Assembly (NCBI GenBank): GCA_023150475.1 | Contig: JAKLKU010000026.1 | Coordinates: 1 to 62,057, forward strand | Length of the DNA stretch: 62,057 nt | Direction of reading: 5' to 3' | Origin: Planctomycetota bacterium | GTDB taxonomy: Bacteria > Planctomycetota > UBA1135 > GCA-002686595 | Shown: in pieces, positions 52,422-60,305 of the stretch | Layout: the number at the start of each line of letters is the position of its first letter | How positions within the stretch are numbered: the stretch's first letter is position 1 | Position numbers and translations under genes: made by a program | Notes under the pieces: generated by a model | Database searches by the model: none | The model's input: only the letters and a program-made list of their open reading frames with translations | Told to the model about the DNA's origin: nothing

Positions 52422-52919
52422 TCAGGAACCGAAGCGCTTCTTCCGCGGGTCGGCGACTTCGATCTCGCCGCCGAGGTACGAACGAATGCGCTGGAGGAGC
52501 ACCTGGGCCCGCTCGGCGTCGTCGGCGGTCGGTTCCCACTGCGCGTAGCTCGGATCGAGCGGCCGCGCGAGGTCCTGATTGAGCTCTTTCTCGACCCGCA
52601 CGTCGACGCGGTAACGACCCGGAGCGGTGCGTTCGTACTTGACGTGGGCGCGCGCCCGCCAGCCCTTGCCCTTGAACGGCGCGAGCGAGCTCTTCCAGCC
52701 CGAGAGCGCGACGCCGGTCGACGGATCGAGGCCCGCGCCGACCGGATAGCCCTCCTTCTCGAGCGCGAGCACCGTGACTTCCCACAGCACGTTCTCGCTC
52801 GCCGCGGTCACCTCGCCGTCGCGCCATTCGGGAGCGGGAAGGTCCGACTTGCAGCTCGCGCCGCACACGGCGAGCACCACGACGACGACGAGGACGCAGG
52901 CGTGCTTCAGGCGATTCAT
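52422..52919 (-). CDS. Small lipoprotein, unknown function
   Basis: A 165-residue protein with a lipoprotein signal (VLVVVVVLAVCGASC, lipobox Cys) and a mature part that alternates beta-like segments (ALSGWKSSL, RARAHVKYERT, RYRVDVRVEKELN) and ends Lys/Arg-rich. I do not recognise the family; it could be an outer-membrane-associated beta-rich lipoprotein. The ATG overlaps the der stop by 4 nt, so the two are co-transcribed. Confidence 0.7.
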   Translation of the reverse strand: MNRLKHACVLVVVVVLAVCGASCKSDLPAPEWRDGEVTAASENVLWEVTVLALEKEGYPVGAGLDPSTGVALSGWKSSLAPFKGKGWRARAHVKYERTAPGRYRVDVRVEKELNQDLARPLDPSYAQWEPTADDAERAQVLLQRIRSYLGGEIEVADPRKKRFGS

Positions 52920-54292
52920 CGGCGCGAGTCCTCCTCGCTGCGCTCGCGGTCGCGCAGCACGAGATGCAAGGGCACGCGCTTGAACGGCAACTCGTCGCGC
53001 AAGCGGTGCGTCAGGTAGCGGATGTAGTCCTTGTTGATCAGCTTCTTGTCGTTGACGAAGACGACGAACGTCGGCGGCGTGCCTTCGATCTGCGTAGCGT
53101 AGTAGATGCGCACGCGGTGGCCCTGCGACGACGGCGAGCGCGATTCGGCGGCTCGCGCGAGCACTCGATTGAGCTCGGCGGTCGGCACGCGGATCTGGCT
53201 CTCCTCCCACATTTCCTCGGCGAGCCGCAGGACCTCGCCGATGCCGCGGCTCTCCTTCGCCGTCATGAAGACGAGCGGCGCGTGCGCCATGCCGGAGAGC
53301 TCCTTGCGCACGTACTCGACGAACTCCTCGCGGGTGTTCTGGCCTTCGACCAGGTCCCACTTGTTCGCGGCGAGGATCACCGGCTTGTAGTGGTCGACGC
53401 AGTAGCGCGCGAGCTTCTTGTCGAGCTGCGAGAGCGGTTGGAAGACGTCGAACAAGAGCACGACGACGTCCGCGCGGCGGATCGCCTTCAAGCTGCGCGC
53501 GTCCGAGAAGAACTCGATCGCGTCCTGCATCTTCGACTTCTTGCGCACGCCGGCAGTGTCGATGGCGACGAAGGTCCGGCCGTCGCGCTCGAAACGCACG
53601 TCGACCGAATCGCGGGTCGTGCCCGGGATCTCCGACACGATCATCCGCTCTTCGCCCGCGAACGCGTTGATCAACGTCGACTTGCCGGCGTTGCGGCAAC
53701 CGACGACCGCGAGCTTCATCACCGGCGGCGGCGGCGTGAGGTCGCTCGTCTCGCCGGGCAGGAGCTCGCTGATGCGCAGACACAGGTCCGTGACGCCTTC
53801 GCCGCCTTGCGCGCTGATCGCGAACGGCCCTTCGCCGACGCCGAGGCGACGGAAACTCTCGATCTCCCACTCGACGCCCTTCGCGTCGACTTTGTTGACG
53901 ACGAGCAGCACCGGCTTCGCGAGCCCGCGCAGTCGATCGGCGACCGCCTTGTCGAGCGGCATCAGCCCCTCGCGCGCGTCGACGACGAACAGCACGACGT
54001 CGGCGAGCTCGACCGCGAACGCGACTTGGCGCTCGACGTCGGCGCCGAGGTCGTCACGGTCGACGATGCCGATGCCGCCGGTGTCGGTGACTTCGACCCA
54101 GCGCTCGCCCCAGTGCGTCGGAATGCGCGACGGGACGCTGACGCGGTCGCGCGTGACGCCGGCCGTCGGCTCGACGATCGACACGCGGCTGCCGCACAAG
54201 CGATTCAAGAGCGTCGACTTGCCGACGTTCGGCCGGCCGACGATCGCGAGGCGCGGCAAACGCGCAGGGTTCGGAGCGGAGTTTTCGGTCAT
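52916..54292 (-). CDS. der: Ribosome-associated GTPase Der (EngA)
   Basis: Tandem GTPase of 458 residues needed for 50S subunit assembly. The first G domain has GRPNVGKST, DTGG and NKVD; the second has GCRNAGKST (usually GRPNVGKS), DTAGVRKKSKM and NKWD; a KH-like C-terminal domain follows. The ATG that starts MTENSAPN is chosen over a frame running 14 codons further. Length matches the family. Confidence 0.95.
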   Translation of the reverse strand: MTENSAPNPARLPRLAIVGRPNVGKSTLLNRLCGSRVSIVEPTAGVTRDRVSVPSRIPTHWGERWVEVTDTGGIGIVDRDDLGADVERQVAFAVELADVVLFVVDAREGLMPLDKAVADRLRGLAKPVLLVVNKVDAKGVEWEIESFRRLGVGEGPFAISAQGGEGVTDLCLRISELLPGETSDLTPPPPVMKLAVVGCRNAGKSTLINAFAGEERMIVSEIPGTTRDSVDVRFERDGRTFVAIDTAGVRKKSKMQDAIEFFSDARSLKAIRRADVVVLLFDVFQPLSQLDKKLARYCVDHYKPVILAANKWDLVEGQNTREEFVEYVRKELSGMAHAPLVFMTAKESRGIGEVLRLAEEMWEESQIRVPTAELNRVLARAAESRSPSSQGHRVRIYYATQIEGTPPTFVVFVNDKKLINKDYIRYLTHRLRDELPFKRVPLHLVLRDRERSEEDSRR

Positions 54293-54365
54293 GACGGGCG
54301 ACGCAGGGCCGCACAGAGTAGGTCCAAGCCTCACGGATCACAAATCGACGGCGTTGCGCACGCCT

Positions 54366-55238
54366 TCAGGGCACACGCAACGCGCGATGCACTTGCGGCA
54401 GCACGCGCACCGTGAGTTCTCGTTCGTACGCGAGATCGATCAGGCACTCGAGCAACTCGCGCGAGGGCGCGATCGCGCCGCCGAGCGGCGTCACGGGCTG
54501 CAGCACGACGAGCAACGCCGGGTTCACGCGCTCGACTTCGTCGAAGAGCCCGACGAAATCGGCGGCGCTGCGCTCGCCGTTGACGACGATCTTGCCGCAC
54601 GCGTCGCGGTCGCGGACGAGCTCGAGACATGCTTCGCGCGCGGCGCGCCACTCGTCGCGCGTGCGCGGAGCTCGCTCGAGCACTTCGCCGCCAAGGGACT
54701 GTTGCGCGTCGAGTTCTTCCGGCGCGTCGAGTTCTTCCGGCGCGTCGAGTTCTTCTGGCGCGTCGAGATCGAGGTCGGGCTTCAGGTCGAGACTGACGTG
54801 GTCGCAGAGCTCGAGCACACGCGCGAGCGTCCGCGGATGCGCCCCGGCGGTCTCGAGGTGCATGCGCCGCGCGCCGAGCAACGGCCGCAAGCCGAGCAGG
54901 AATTCCGGCCAGAGCAGCGGCTCGCCTCCCGTGACGCTGACCGTGCGCGCGACGCCGCCGGCTTCGGCTTCCTTGATCCAACACGCTGCGACGAGCGGCG
55001 TCGCGAAATTCGTCGGCGCGTCGTTCGCGGCCACGTCACGGCCGCCGAGTTCACGCCCGGCAACGCGCACGCGCGCGTCGGGCTTCACGCGCCACGACGA
55101 TGGCGTGTCGCACCAACGGCAGCGCAGCGGACAACCCGCGAGCCGGAGGAACGTCTGCGGCTCGCCGACATAGGCGCCTTCGCCTTGGATCGACGCGAAG
55201 ACTTCCATCACCGGCGCGAGCGCGGAGGAAGAGCGCAT
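54366..55238 (-). CDS. queE: 7-carboxy-7-deazaguanine synthase (QueE), radical SAM
   Basis: Radical SAM enzyme of 290 residues that makes CDG for queuosine or other 7-deazapurines. The start FASIQGEGAYVGEPQTFLRL and the 4Fe-4S motif C36-x3-C40-x2-C43 (CPLRCRWCDTPSSW) are typical of QueE, as is VTGGEPLL. The middle (about residues 155-178) is stretched by a three-copy LDAPEE repeat encoded by an 18-bp minisatellite, making it longer than many QueE proteins. No other queuosine gene is in the window. Confidence 0.87.
   Translation of the reverse strand: MRSSSALAPVMEVFASIQGEGAYVGEPQTFLRLAGCPLRCRWCDTPSSWRVKPDARVRVAGRELGGRDVAANDAPTNFATPLVAACWIKEAEAGGVARTVSVTGGEPLLWPEFLLGLRPLLGARRMHLETAGAHPRTLARVLELCDHVSLDLKPDLDLDAPEELDAPEELDAPEELDAQQSLGGEVLERAPRTRDEWRAAREACLELVRDRDACGKIVVNGERSAADFVGLFDEVERVNPALLVVLQPVTPLGGAIAPSRELLECLIDLAYERELTVRVLPQVHRALRVP
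54704..54768 (-). repeat. 18-bp in-frame minisatellite inside queE
   Basis: Three copies (54704, 54722, 54740) of an 18-bp unit, gcgcgtcgagttcttccg on the + strand, plus a partial fourth. The first two are identical and the third differs by one base. They encode a six-residue acidic LDAPEE repeat. Confidence 0.9.
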
Positions 55239-55269
55239 GGCGTTCGGCGAGTCGGCGGCGCAGACGAAA

Positions 55270-55291
55270 CCGGGAGGCTCGCGCCTCCCGG
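55270..55291 (-). terminator. Terminator hairpin after the small basic protein gene
   Basis: Perfect 8-bp stem CCGGGAGG/CCTCCCGG with a 6-nt loop; on the - strand it is followed by TTT. It lies between the small basic protein stop and queE. The T-run is short, so termination may be partial. Confidence 0.65.
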
Positions 55292-55313
55292 AGAACGAGC
55301 TGGCGCGCGCGAA

Positions 55314-55601
55314 CTACTTCTTCGCCGGCTTGGCCGGCGCGGCGGCTTCCTTCTTGGCGGCCGGCGCGGCGGCAGCGGCGCCCGCGGCCGGGGCGGCAGC
55401 GCCTTCGGCCTTCGGCTTCTCGGCCTTCTTCGCGCCCGCGATGCGGAACTTGGTGCGCACCTTCGGCAGACCGAGCGCCGAACGCTTGGACGCGTCGAAC
55501 TTGCCGGCCTTCTCGAGTTGGAGGATGCGCTCTTGGCGCGTGAGGACGCTGCGCTCGCCGACGAGGGAGCTCGAGCCGCGGAGACTGGAGTGGATCGACA
55601 T
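55314..55601 (-). CDS. PVC-type small basic protein
   Basis: A 95-residue, very basic protein. The first 55 residues (MSIHSSLRGSS, RSVLTRQERILQLEKAGKF, GLPKVRTKFRI) match the small basic protein shared by Planctomycetes, Verrucomicrobia, Chlamydiae and relatives and regarded as a PVC signature, with a suspected ribosomal association. The C-terminal 40 residues are an Ala/Lys/Pro-rich tail longer than I would expect for the family. A palindrome (GCGAGCG-A-CGCTCGC) lies in the 93-bp upstream gap. Confidence 0.85.
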   Translation of the reverse strand: MSIHSSLRGSSSLVGERSVLTRQERILQLEKAGKFDASKRSALGLPKVRTKFRIAGAKKAEKPKAEGAAAPAAGAAAAAPAAKKEAAAPAKPAKK

Positions 55602-55694
55602 GGCTTGGGATCTGGTGGCTGGCGAGCGACGCTCGCGACGGGTTCTTTGGTTTCGCTTGGACGGTCGGAAGCGCGCGGGCTCGCGAACGAGCGC

Positions 55695-56597
55695 TCAGGG
55701 CTTCCGTTGGACGATGGTGTCGATCGGCGTGATGTAGGCCGACGCGAACTCGCCCTTCTGGCCGTTGGGCGAGTCCATGTTGTTGACGGCGCGCTTCAGG
55801 TCTTCGAGCTGCGTCGTGTTCGGCGCGGCGCCGACGACGACGAAGAGCTTCTTGTCGCGCTGGTACGGCGTGCACACCGGCAACGAGCGCTTCGCGAAGT
55901 GCGCGGCGACCGCCTTCGCGAGCGCGAGGTTGCGTTCGTTCGCGTCGTACGAGATCGCCGTGATCGTGTAGCGGTTCGCCGGGTCGAGCAGCGCGGCATC
56001 GGCGGCGGAGAGCGTCTGCGGACGTTCGAGCAACGCGGCGTTCGCCGCGCCGCCATCCTTCGGCGTCGGAGCGGCGCGTGCCGACACCTCGCGCGACGCC
56101 CCGGGCGAGTCCTCGGGCGACTCTGCGGCCGGCGACGCAGCGCCTGCGCCGAGCGCGGATTCGAGCGACGGACGCTCGTCGCGGGCGCCCGCGTTGACGC
56201 TCGAGAACGCGCCGACGCTCCAGCGGCCGAGGAAGAAGACGCCGACCAAGAGCAGCACGAGAGCGCCGGCGAGCAACGCGAGCGGTTGCAGGCTCTGCGG
56301 ACCGAGCTTCGCGCGGCGCGCAGCGGGCGCGGGAGTCGCGGCGGACGTGGACGAGGCGGCGGGTTTCGCGCTCTCGGGATGCGTGGCCGCCGCGGCGGAC
56401 GCCGGACCCGGTTGGACGACTGGAGTGGCGCGCGGCGCGACCGGCGTGTTCGCGGTCGGAGTGGGCGCAGCCGGCGGCGCCGGCGCGCGCGGCGCCGACG
56501 GAGCGGCCTGCGGCGCGGGAGCGCCGCGCTCGGCCGGCTTGGCGGCTTGGCTCGCGTGCTTGAAAGCCTCGAGCAGGTTCTTGCTGCGCTGCGTAAT
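55695..56597 (-). CDS. Single-pass membrane protein with SPOR-like C-terminal domain
   Basis: About 300 residues: a short helical start (TQRSKNLLEAFKHAS), a Pro/Ala-rich stretch, one membrane helix (LQPLALLAGALVLLLVGVFF), a Pro/Ser/Ala periplasmic linker and a C-terminal domain (YTITAISYDANERNLALAKA, KLFVVVGAAPN, LEDLKRAVNNM) with the beta-alpha-beta-beta-alpha pattern of SPOR domains, which bind denuded murein. No ATG, GTG or TTG fits the start: the frame stays open to 56861, but its upstream part is unlike protein; the position given corresponds to an ATT codon. The start is unresolved. Confidence 0.6.
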   Translation of the reverse strand: MTQRSKNLLEAFKHASQAAKPAERGAPAPQAAPSAPRAPAPPAAPTPTANTPVAPRATPVVQPGPASAAAATHPESAKPAASSTSAATPAPAARRAKLGPQSLQPLALLAGALVLLLVGVFFLGRWSVGAFSSVNAGARDERPSLESALGAGAASPAAESPEDSPGASREVSARAAPTPKDGGAANAALLERPQTLSAADAALLDPANRYTITAISYDANERNLALAKAVAAHFAKRSLPVCTPYQRDKKLFVVVGAAPNTTQLEDLKRAVNNMDSPNGQKGEFASAYITPIDTIVQRKP

Positions 56598-57034
56598 GGC
56601 GATCGACTCACGGCGCCTCGACGAAACCCACGACGAGCTCGCGACCCGAAGAGATCGAGCTCGAACGACCGACCCGCCGTGCGCCGAACACGGAGGCGCC
56701 CGCCGGCTCGCGCCGCGGGGCTTCGAAGGGCGAGGAGGGTAAGGCCTCGGCGCCGAGCGGTCAATCCGCCGTCCTTGCCGCGCTTGCCGCCCGTGCCGCC
56801 CGGTGCCGCCCCCGCCGCGCTCATCGCCGTCGCCTGCGTCGGCGGCACGGGCCGGAAGCACGCCCCGCCGGCCGCAGCGGGACCGGCGAGCGCCCGGGGC
56901 TCGCGCACCGGCGCTCGGCGACCCCGAATTCCGCCGAGGTCGGCGCGCGGCCCCACCTTAGAGTGGTTCGCCGCGTGCGCGCCTCGACTTTGATCCACAC
57001 GGCCCAGATCCAGCCGTCACCGATCCCTCCGACG
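56598..57034. other. Divergent intergenic region
   Basis: It separates the SPOR-like gene (-) from the CRTAC1 gene (+). No further gene is supported. It includes a GC-rich stretch near 56770-56820 with loose repeats of TGCCGCCCG. Promoters for both directions are expected but none is clear; part of the left end may code for the true N-terminus of the SPOR-like protein. Confidence 0.45.
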
Positions 57035-59023
57035 ATGAGCCAGCGGACCACGAACCGCCGAAACCGAAGCGACCGGTCGTTCCGGCAACACCTCGCGCTC
57101 GCGCCGCGCGGGCTCGCTGTCGCCGCGCTGGCGACGGTCTGCGCACTCGCTGGGTGCGGCGACTCCGCCACGCCCGAGCCCTCGAACGCGCGCGTCGCGC
57201 CGCACGGTCCGAGTTCGCCGAACTCAGGCGCGGCGGACGCGAACACGTCGCGCGCGTCGGGCGCCGCGCCGGTCGCCGGCACCGCGCAGGCCGACGCCGC
57301 GGGCGATCTCGTCGACGAAGCGCGCGAGCGCGGGCTCGATTACTTCAATCGCTCGGGCGAGCCCGAGAAACGCACGATCCTCGAAGCGAACGGCGCCGGC
57401 GTCGCGGCGCTCGACCTCGGCCGCGACGGCGACCTCGACCTCGTCTTCACGCAGGGGCTCGCGACGCTCGCGCAAGCGGTCACCGGCCCCGGCGCCGACG
57501 TCGAAGTCTTCGTCAACGACGGCAACGGGCGCTTCACGCGCGCGCAGGGCCCGGGGCTCTCCGGTTGGTGGACCGGCATCGCCGCGGGCGACGTCGACTC
57601 GGACGGCGACGAAGACGTCGTCGTCGGCGGCTTCGGCGGCTTGCGCGTGCTCTTGCAGGACGAACACGGCGAGCTCGAGCTCGGTGCCGACCTGCTCGCG
57701 GACGCGCCGCTCGAACGGCTCGAGCCCGGAGCGCCGCGCGAGAAGGGACATCCGCCGCGTTGGACGAGCTCGCTCGCGCTCTACGACGGCGATCGCGACG
57801 GCAAGCTCGACCTCTACGTCGGCAACTACCTCGAGCTCGATCCCGTCGCGCCGACGATCGGCAAGGTCGGCGAAGGCGCGGTCGCGTTGCCGTGCCGTTG
57901 GAAGGGCTACGACGTGTACTGCGGACCGCACGGACTCGTGCCGCAGAAGGACCGCCTCTACCGCGGCGTCGGCGACGGACGCTTCGAGGAGATCACCGAC
58001 CGCGCGTATCCGACGCAAGTGCCGGGCTACACGCTCGGCGTGATCGCGTTCGACGCCGATCAAGACGGCGACGACGATCTCTACGTCGCGAACGACAGCG
58101 TGCCGAACAACCTGCTCGTCAACGACGGCACGGGCAAGTTCAGCGACATGGCGCTCGCCGCGGGCGTCGCGTTGAGCCAAGACGGTGCTCCGCAAGCCGG
58201 CATGGGCCTCGCGTTCGGCGACGTCGATCGAAACGGCGAGTTCGATCTCGCGGTCACGAACTTCTCGGGCGAGCCGACCGAGCTCTACCTCGCCGCCGAA
58301 CGCGGCTTCGCGCGCATCACGTACAAGATCGGCCTCGCGAAAGCGACCAAGCCGCTGCTCTCGTGGGGCACGCACTTGGTCGACTTCGACGGCGACGGCA
58401 GGCTCGAGCTCTTCACGGCGAACGGCCACGTGTATCCGCAGGCCGACCTCGAAGGCACCGGCACGAGCTACGGCCAAGCCGCGACGGCGTGGCGGCTCGA
58501 GCTCGGCACGAAACTCGTCGCGCTCGAGCCCAAGAGCGAACGTTCGCTCTTCGCGCCGAAACTCGGCGCGCGCGGCAGCGCGATCGGCGACTTCGACGGC
58601 GACCTCGCGCCCGACCTCGTGCTCGTGCGCATCGACGGCCCGGTCGCGCTCGGCATGAACCGCTTCGCGCCCGCGGCGAATCGGCTCGCGCTCCGTTGTC
58701 TCGGACCCGACGCGCGCGAGACGAATCCCGGCGGCGGCCGCGAGCGCACGCCGGTCGACGGCCACGGCACACGCGTGATCGTCGTGCCGAAGACCGCGGC
58801 GGGCGGCGAGCACGCGTTGATCGCCGAACAAGTGACCGCGCAGAGTTATCAATCCGCGTCGGCGCCGTGGCTCTACTTCGGCCTCGGCACGAGCACGGAG
58901 TACGAGTCGATCCGCGTGCTCTGGCCGTCGGGGCGCGTCGAGACGCTGCCCGCGGGCCAGGCGAATCGCGCGCTGACGATCCGCGAAGGCCGCGGCGTCG
59001 TCGCGGAGGTCGCGAGGCGATGA
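57035..59023 (+). CDS. CRTAC1-type lipoprotein with VCBS/FG-GAP repeats and ASPIC/UnbV domain
   Basis: A 662-residue exported protein with a lipobox (VCALAGCGDS). At least seven Asp-rich FG-GAP/VCBS repeats follow, such as DVDSDGDEDVVVGG, DGDRDGKLDLYVGN, DADQDGDDDLYVAND and DFDGDGRLELFTANG, which should fold as a calcium-binding beta-propeller. The C-terminus (HGTRVIVV to IRVLWPSGRVETL) is an ASPIC/UnbV domain. Such proteins are numerous in planctomycetes and often sit beside TPR proteins, as here. The ATG at MSQRTTN gives a twin-Arg-like basic start before the signal. Its stop overlaps the next gene by 4 nt. Confidence 0.87.
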   Translation: MSQRTTNRRNRSDRSFRQHLALAPRGLAVAALATVCALAGCGDSATPEPSNARVAPHGPSSPNSGAADANTSRASGAAPVAGTAQADAAGDLVDEARERGLDYFNRSGEPEKRTILEANGAGVAALDLGRDGDLDLVFTQGLATLAQAVTGPGADVEVFVNDGNGRFTRAQGPGLSGWWTGIAAGDVDSDGDEDVVVGGFGGLRVLLQDEHGELELGADLLADAPLERLEPGAPREKGHPPRWTSSLALYDGDRDGKLDLYVGNYLELDPVAPTIGKVGEGAVALPCRWKGYDVYCGPHGLVPQKDRLYRGVGDGRFEEITDRAYPTQVPGYTLGVIAFDADQDGDDDLYVANDSVPNNLLVNDGTGKFSDMALAAGVALSQDGAPQAGMGLAFGDVDRNGEFDLAVTNFSGEPTELYLAAERGFARITYKIGLAKATKPLLSWGTHLVDFDGDGRLELFTANGHVYPQADLEGTGTSYGQAATAWRLELGTKLVALEPKSERSLFAPKLGARGSAIGDFDGDLAPDLVLVRIDGPVALGMNRFAPAANRLALRCLGPDARETNPGGGRERTPVDGHGTRVIVVPKTAAGGEHALIAEQVTAQSYQSASAPWLYFGLGTSTEYESIRVLWPSGRVETLPAGQANRALTIREGRGVVAEVARR

Positions 59024-60237
59024 AGCGCTGCAAGCTGCTCGCGCTCGCCGTCGGGGCGCTCGCGCCGCTCGATGTCGCCGCGGCTCGTGCGCCGGGCAGC
59101 GAGCCCGTGAGTCGCACGGTGCAAGAGCACGGCGGCGCGCCTCGAGCCTCGAGCGAAAGCCCCACCGACGCCACACCGACGCGCGAACGTGCGGTCGAGC
59201 TCCTGCGCGAGGATCTCGAGCTCGATCGACCGCGCGACGCCCTCGCTCGCGGCGCGGCCTGGGTCGCTTCCGGCGGCGCGTTCGCGGGCGATGGCGCGTT
59301 CGCGGGCGGTGGCGCGTTCGCGAACGACGGGGAAATCGTCGCGCTGGTCGCCCGCGCGCTCACGGCGACCGGCGAAGACGCTCGAGCGCGCAAGCTCGTC
59401 GACGGTGCGCAGGCCAGCGAAGCGACCCGCGGCTGGCTCGACGTCGAACGCGCTCGCCAAGCGCTCGAACGCGACGAGCTCGAGGAAGCCGCGAACGCGC
59501 TCGCCGGCAATCCCGTCAAGCATCCTGCGCTCGCGGAGTGTTGGCTCGTGCGCGCGCGAGCGCTCGCGCGACTTGGCAAAGCGGTCGAAGCCGCGCCGCT
59601 CTTCCAGAAGTTCCTCGAGCTCGCGCCGCTCTCGCCCGACGGGCCCGCGGCGTGCCACCAACTCGCACAAGCGGCGCTCGCGAGCGGCAAACAGGACGAC
59701 GCGGCGCGCTGGTTCGCGCGCGCGAACGAGCTTGGCACGTGGCACGGTTTCTACCGCGCACGCCGCATCCAGATCCGCGAAGCGCCCGATGATCCGCTGC
59801 CGCGCCTCGGCCTCGCACAGCTCCTGCTCGAAGCGCGTGAGTACGCGCGCGCCGAACGCGTGCTCGACGAGCTCGTCGCGCGCCACGCCGACTTCGCGAA
59901 CGGTTGGTTCCACTTGGGCGAAGCGCGCCGCAAGCAACGCGACCTCGCCGGCGCGCGCGCGGCGTACGACCGGGCGCTCTCCGTCGATGCGACGCTCGCC
60001 TTCGCGCGCTTCAACCGCGGCGTGATCGCGCGCATGGAAGGCCGCGACGCCGATGCGCGCAGCGACTTCGAGCGGATCGTCGCGAGCGACGCGGGCAACG
60101 ATTCGAGGCTCGTCAACGCGCACCTCGAGCTCGCGCGCCTGCTCGCGCGCGCCGGCGATGCGGCGGCGGCCACGGCGCGATATGCGCGCTACACGGAGCT
60201 CGGCGGCAAGGAACCGCTCGCGGAACCGCGCCGCTGA
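59020..60237 (+). CDS. Exported TPR-repeat protein
   Basis: A 405-residue protein with a signal peptide (LLALAVGALAPLDVAAARA) and TPR-type helical repeats from about residue 150 to the end, such as CWLVRARALARLGKAVEAAPL, PRLGLAQLLLEAREYARAERV and GWFHLGEARRKQRDLAGARAA. TPR arrays bind partner proteins; coupling by ATGA to the CRTAC1 lipoprotein suggests that the two act together at the cell surface. An 18-bp minisatellite encodes the GAFAGD/GAFAGG/GAFAND repeat near residues 86-103. Confidence 0.82.
   Translation: MKRCKLLALAVGALAPLDVAAARAPGSEPVSRTVQEHGGAPRASSESPTDATPTRERAVELLREDLELDRPRDALARGAAWVASGGAFAGDGAFAGGGAFANDGEIVALVARALTATGEDARARKLVDGAQASEATRGWLDVERARQALERDELEEAANALAGNPVKHPALAECWLVRARALARLGKAVEAAPLFQKFLELAPLSPDGPAACHQLAQAALASGKQDDAARWFARANELGTWHGFYRARRIQIREAPDDPLPRLGLAQLLLEAREYARAERVLDELVARHADFANGWFHLGEARRKQRDLAGARAAYDRALSVDATLAFARFNRGVIARMEGRDADARSDFERIVASDAGNDSRLVNAHLELARLLARAGDAAAATARYARYTELGGKEPLAEPRR
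59275..59328 (+). repeat. 18-bp in-frame minisatellite inside the TPR gene
   Basis: Three 18-bp units (59275, 59293, 59311) starting ggcgcgttcgcg encode the six-residue repeat GAFAGD/GAFAGG/GAFAND. Confidence 0.88.
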
Positions 60238-60305
60238 TGCGGCGCGCCTGGCTCGAGCGCGAGTACGATCGGCCGACTGATCCGTATCTCGAGCTCGGCT
60301 CGAAG

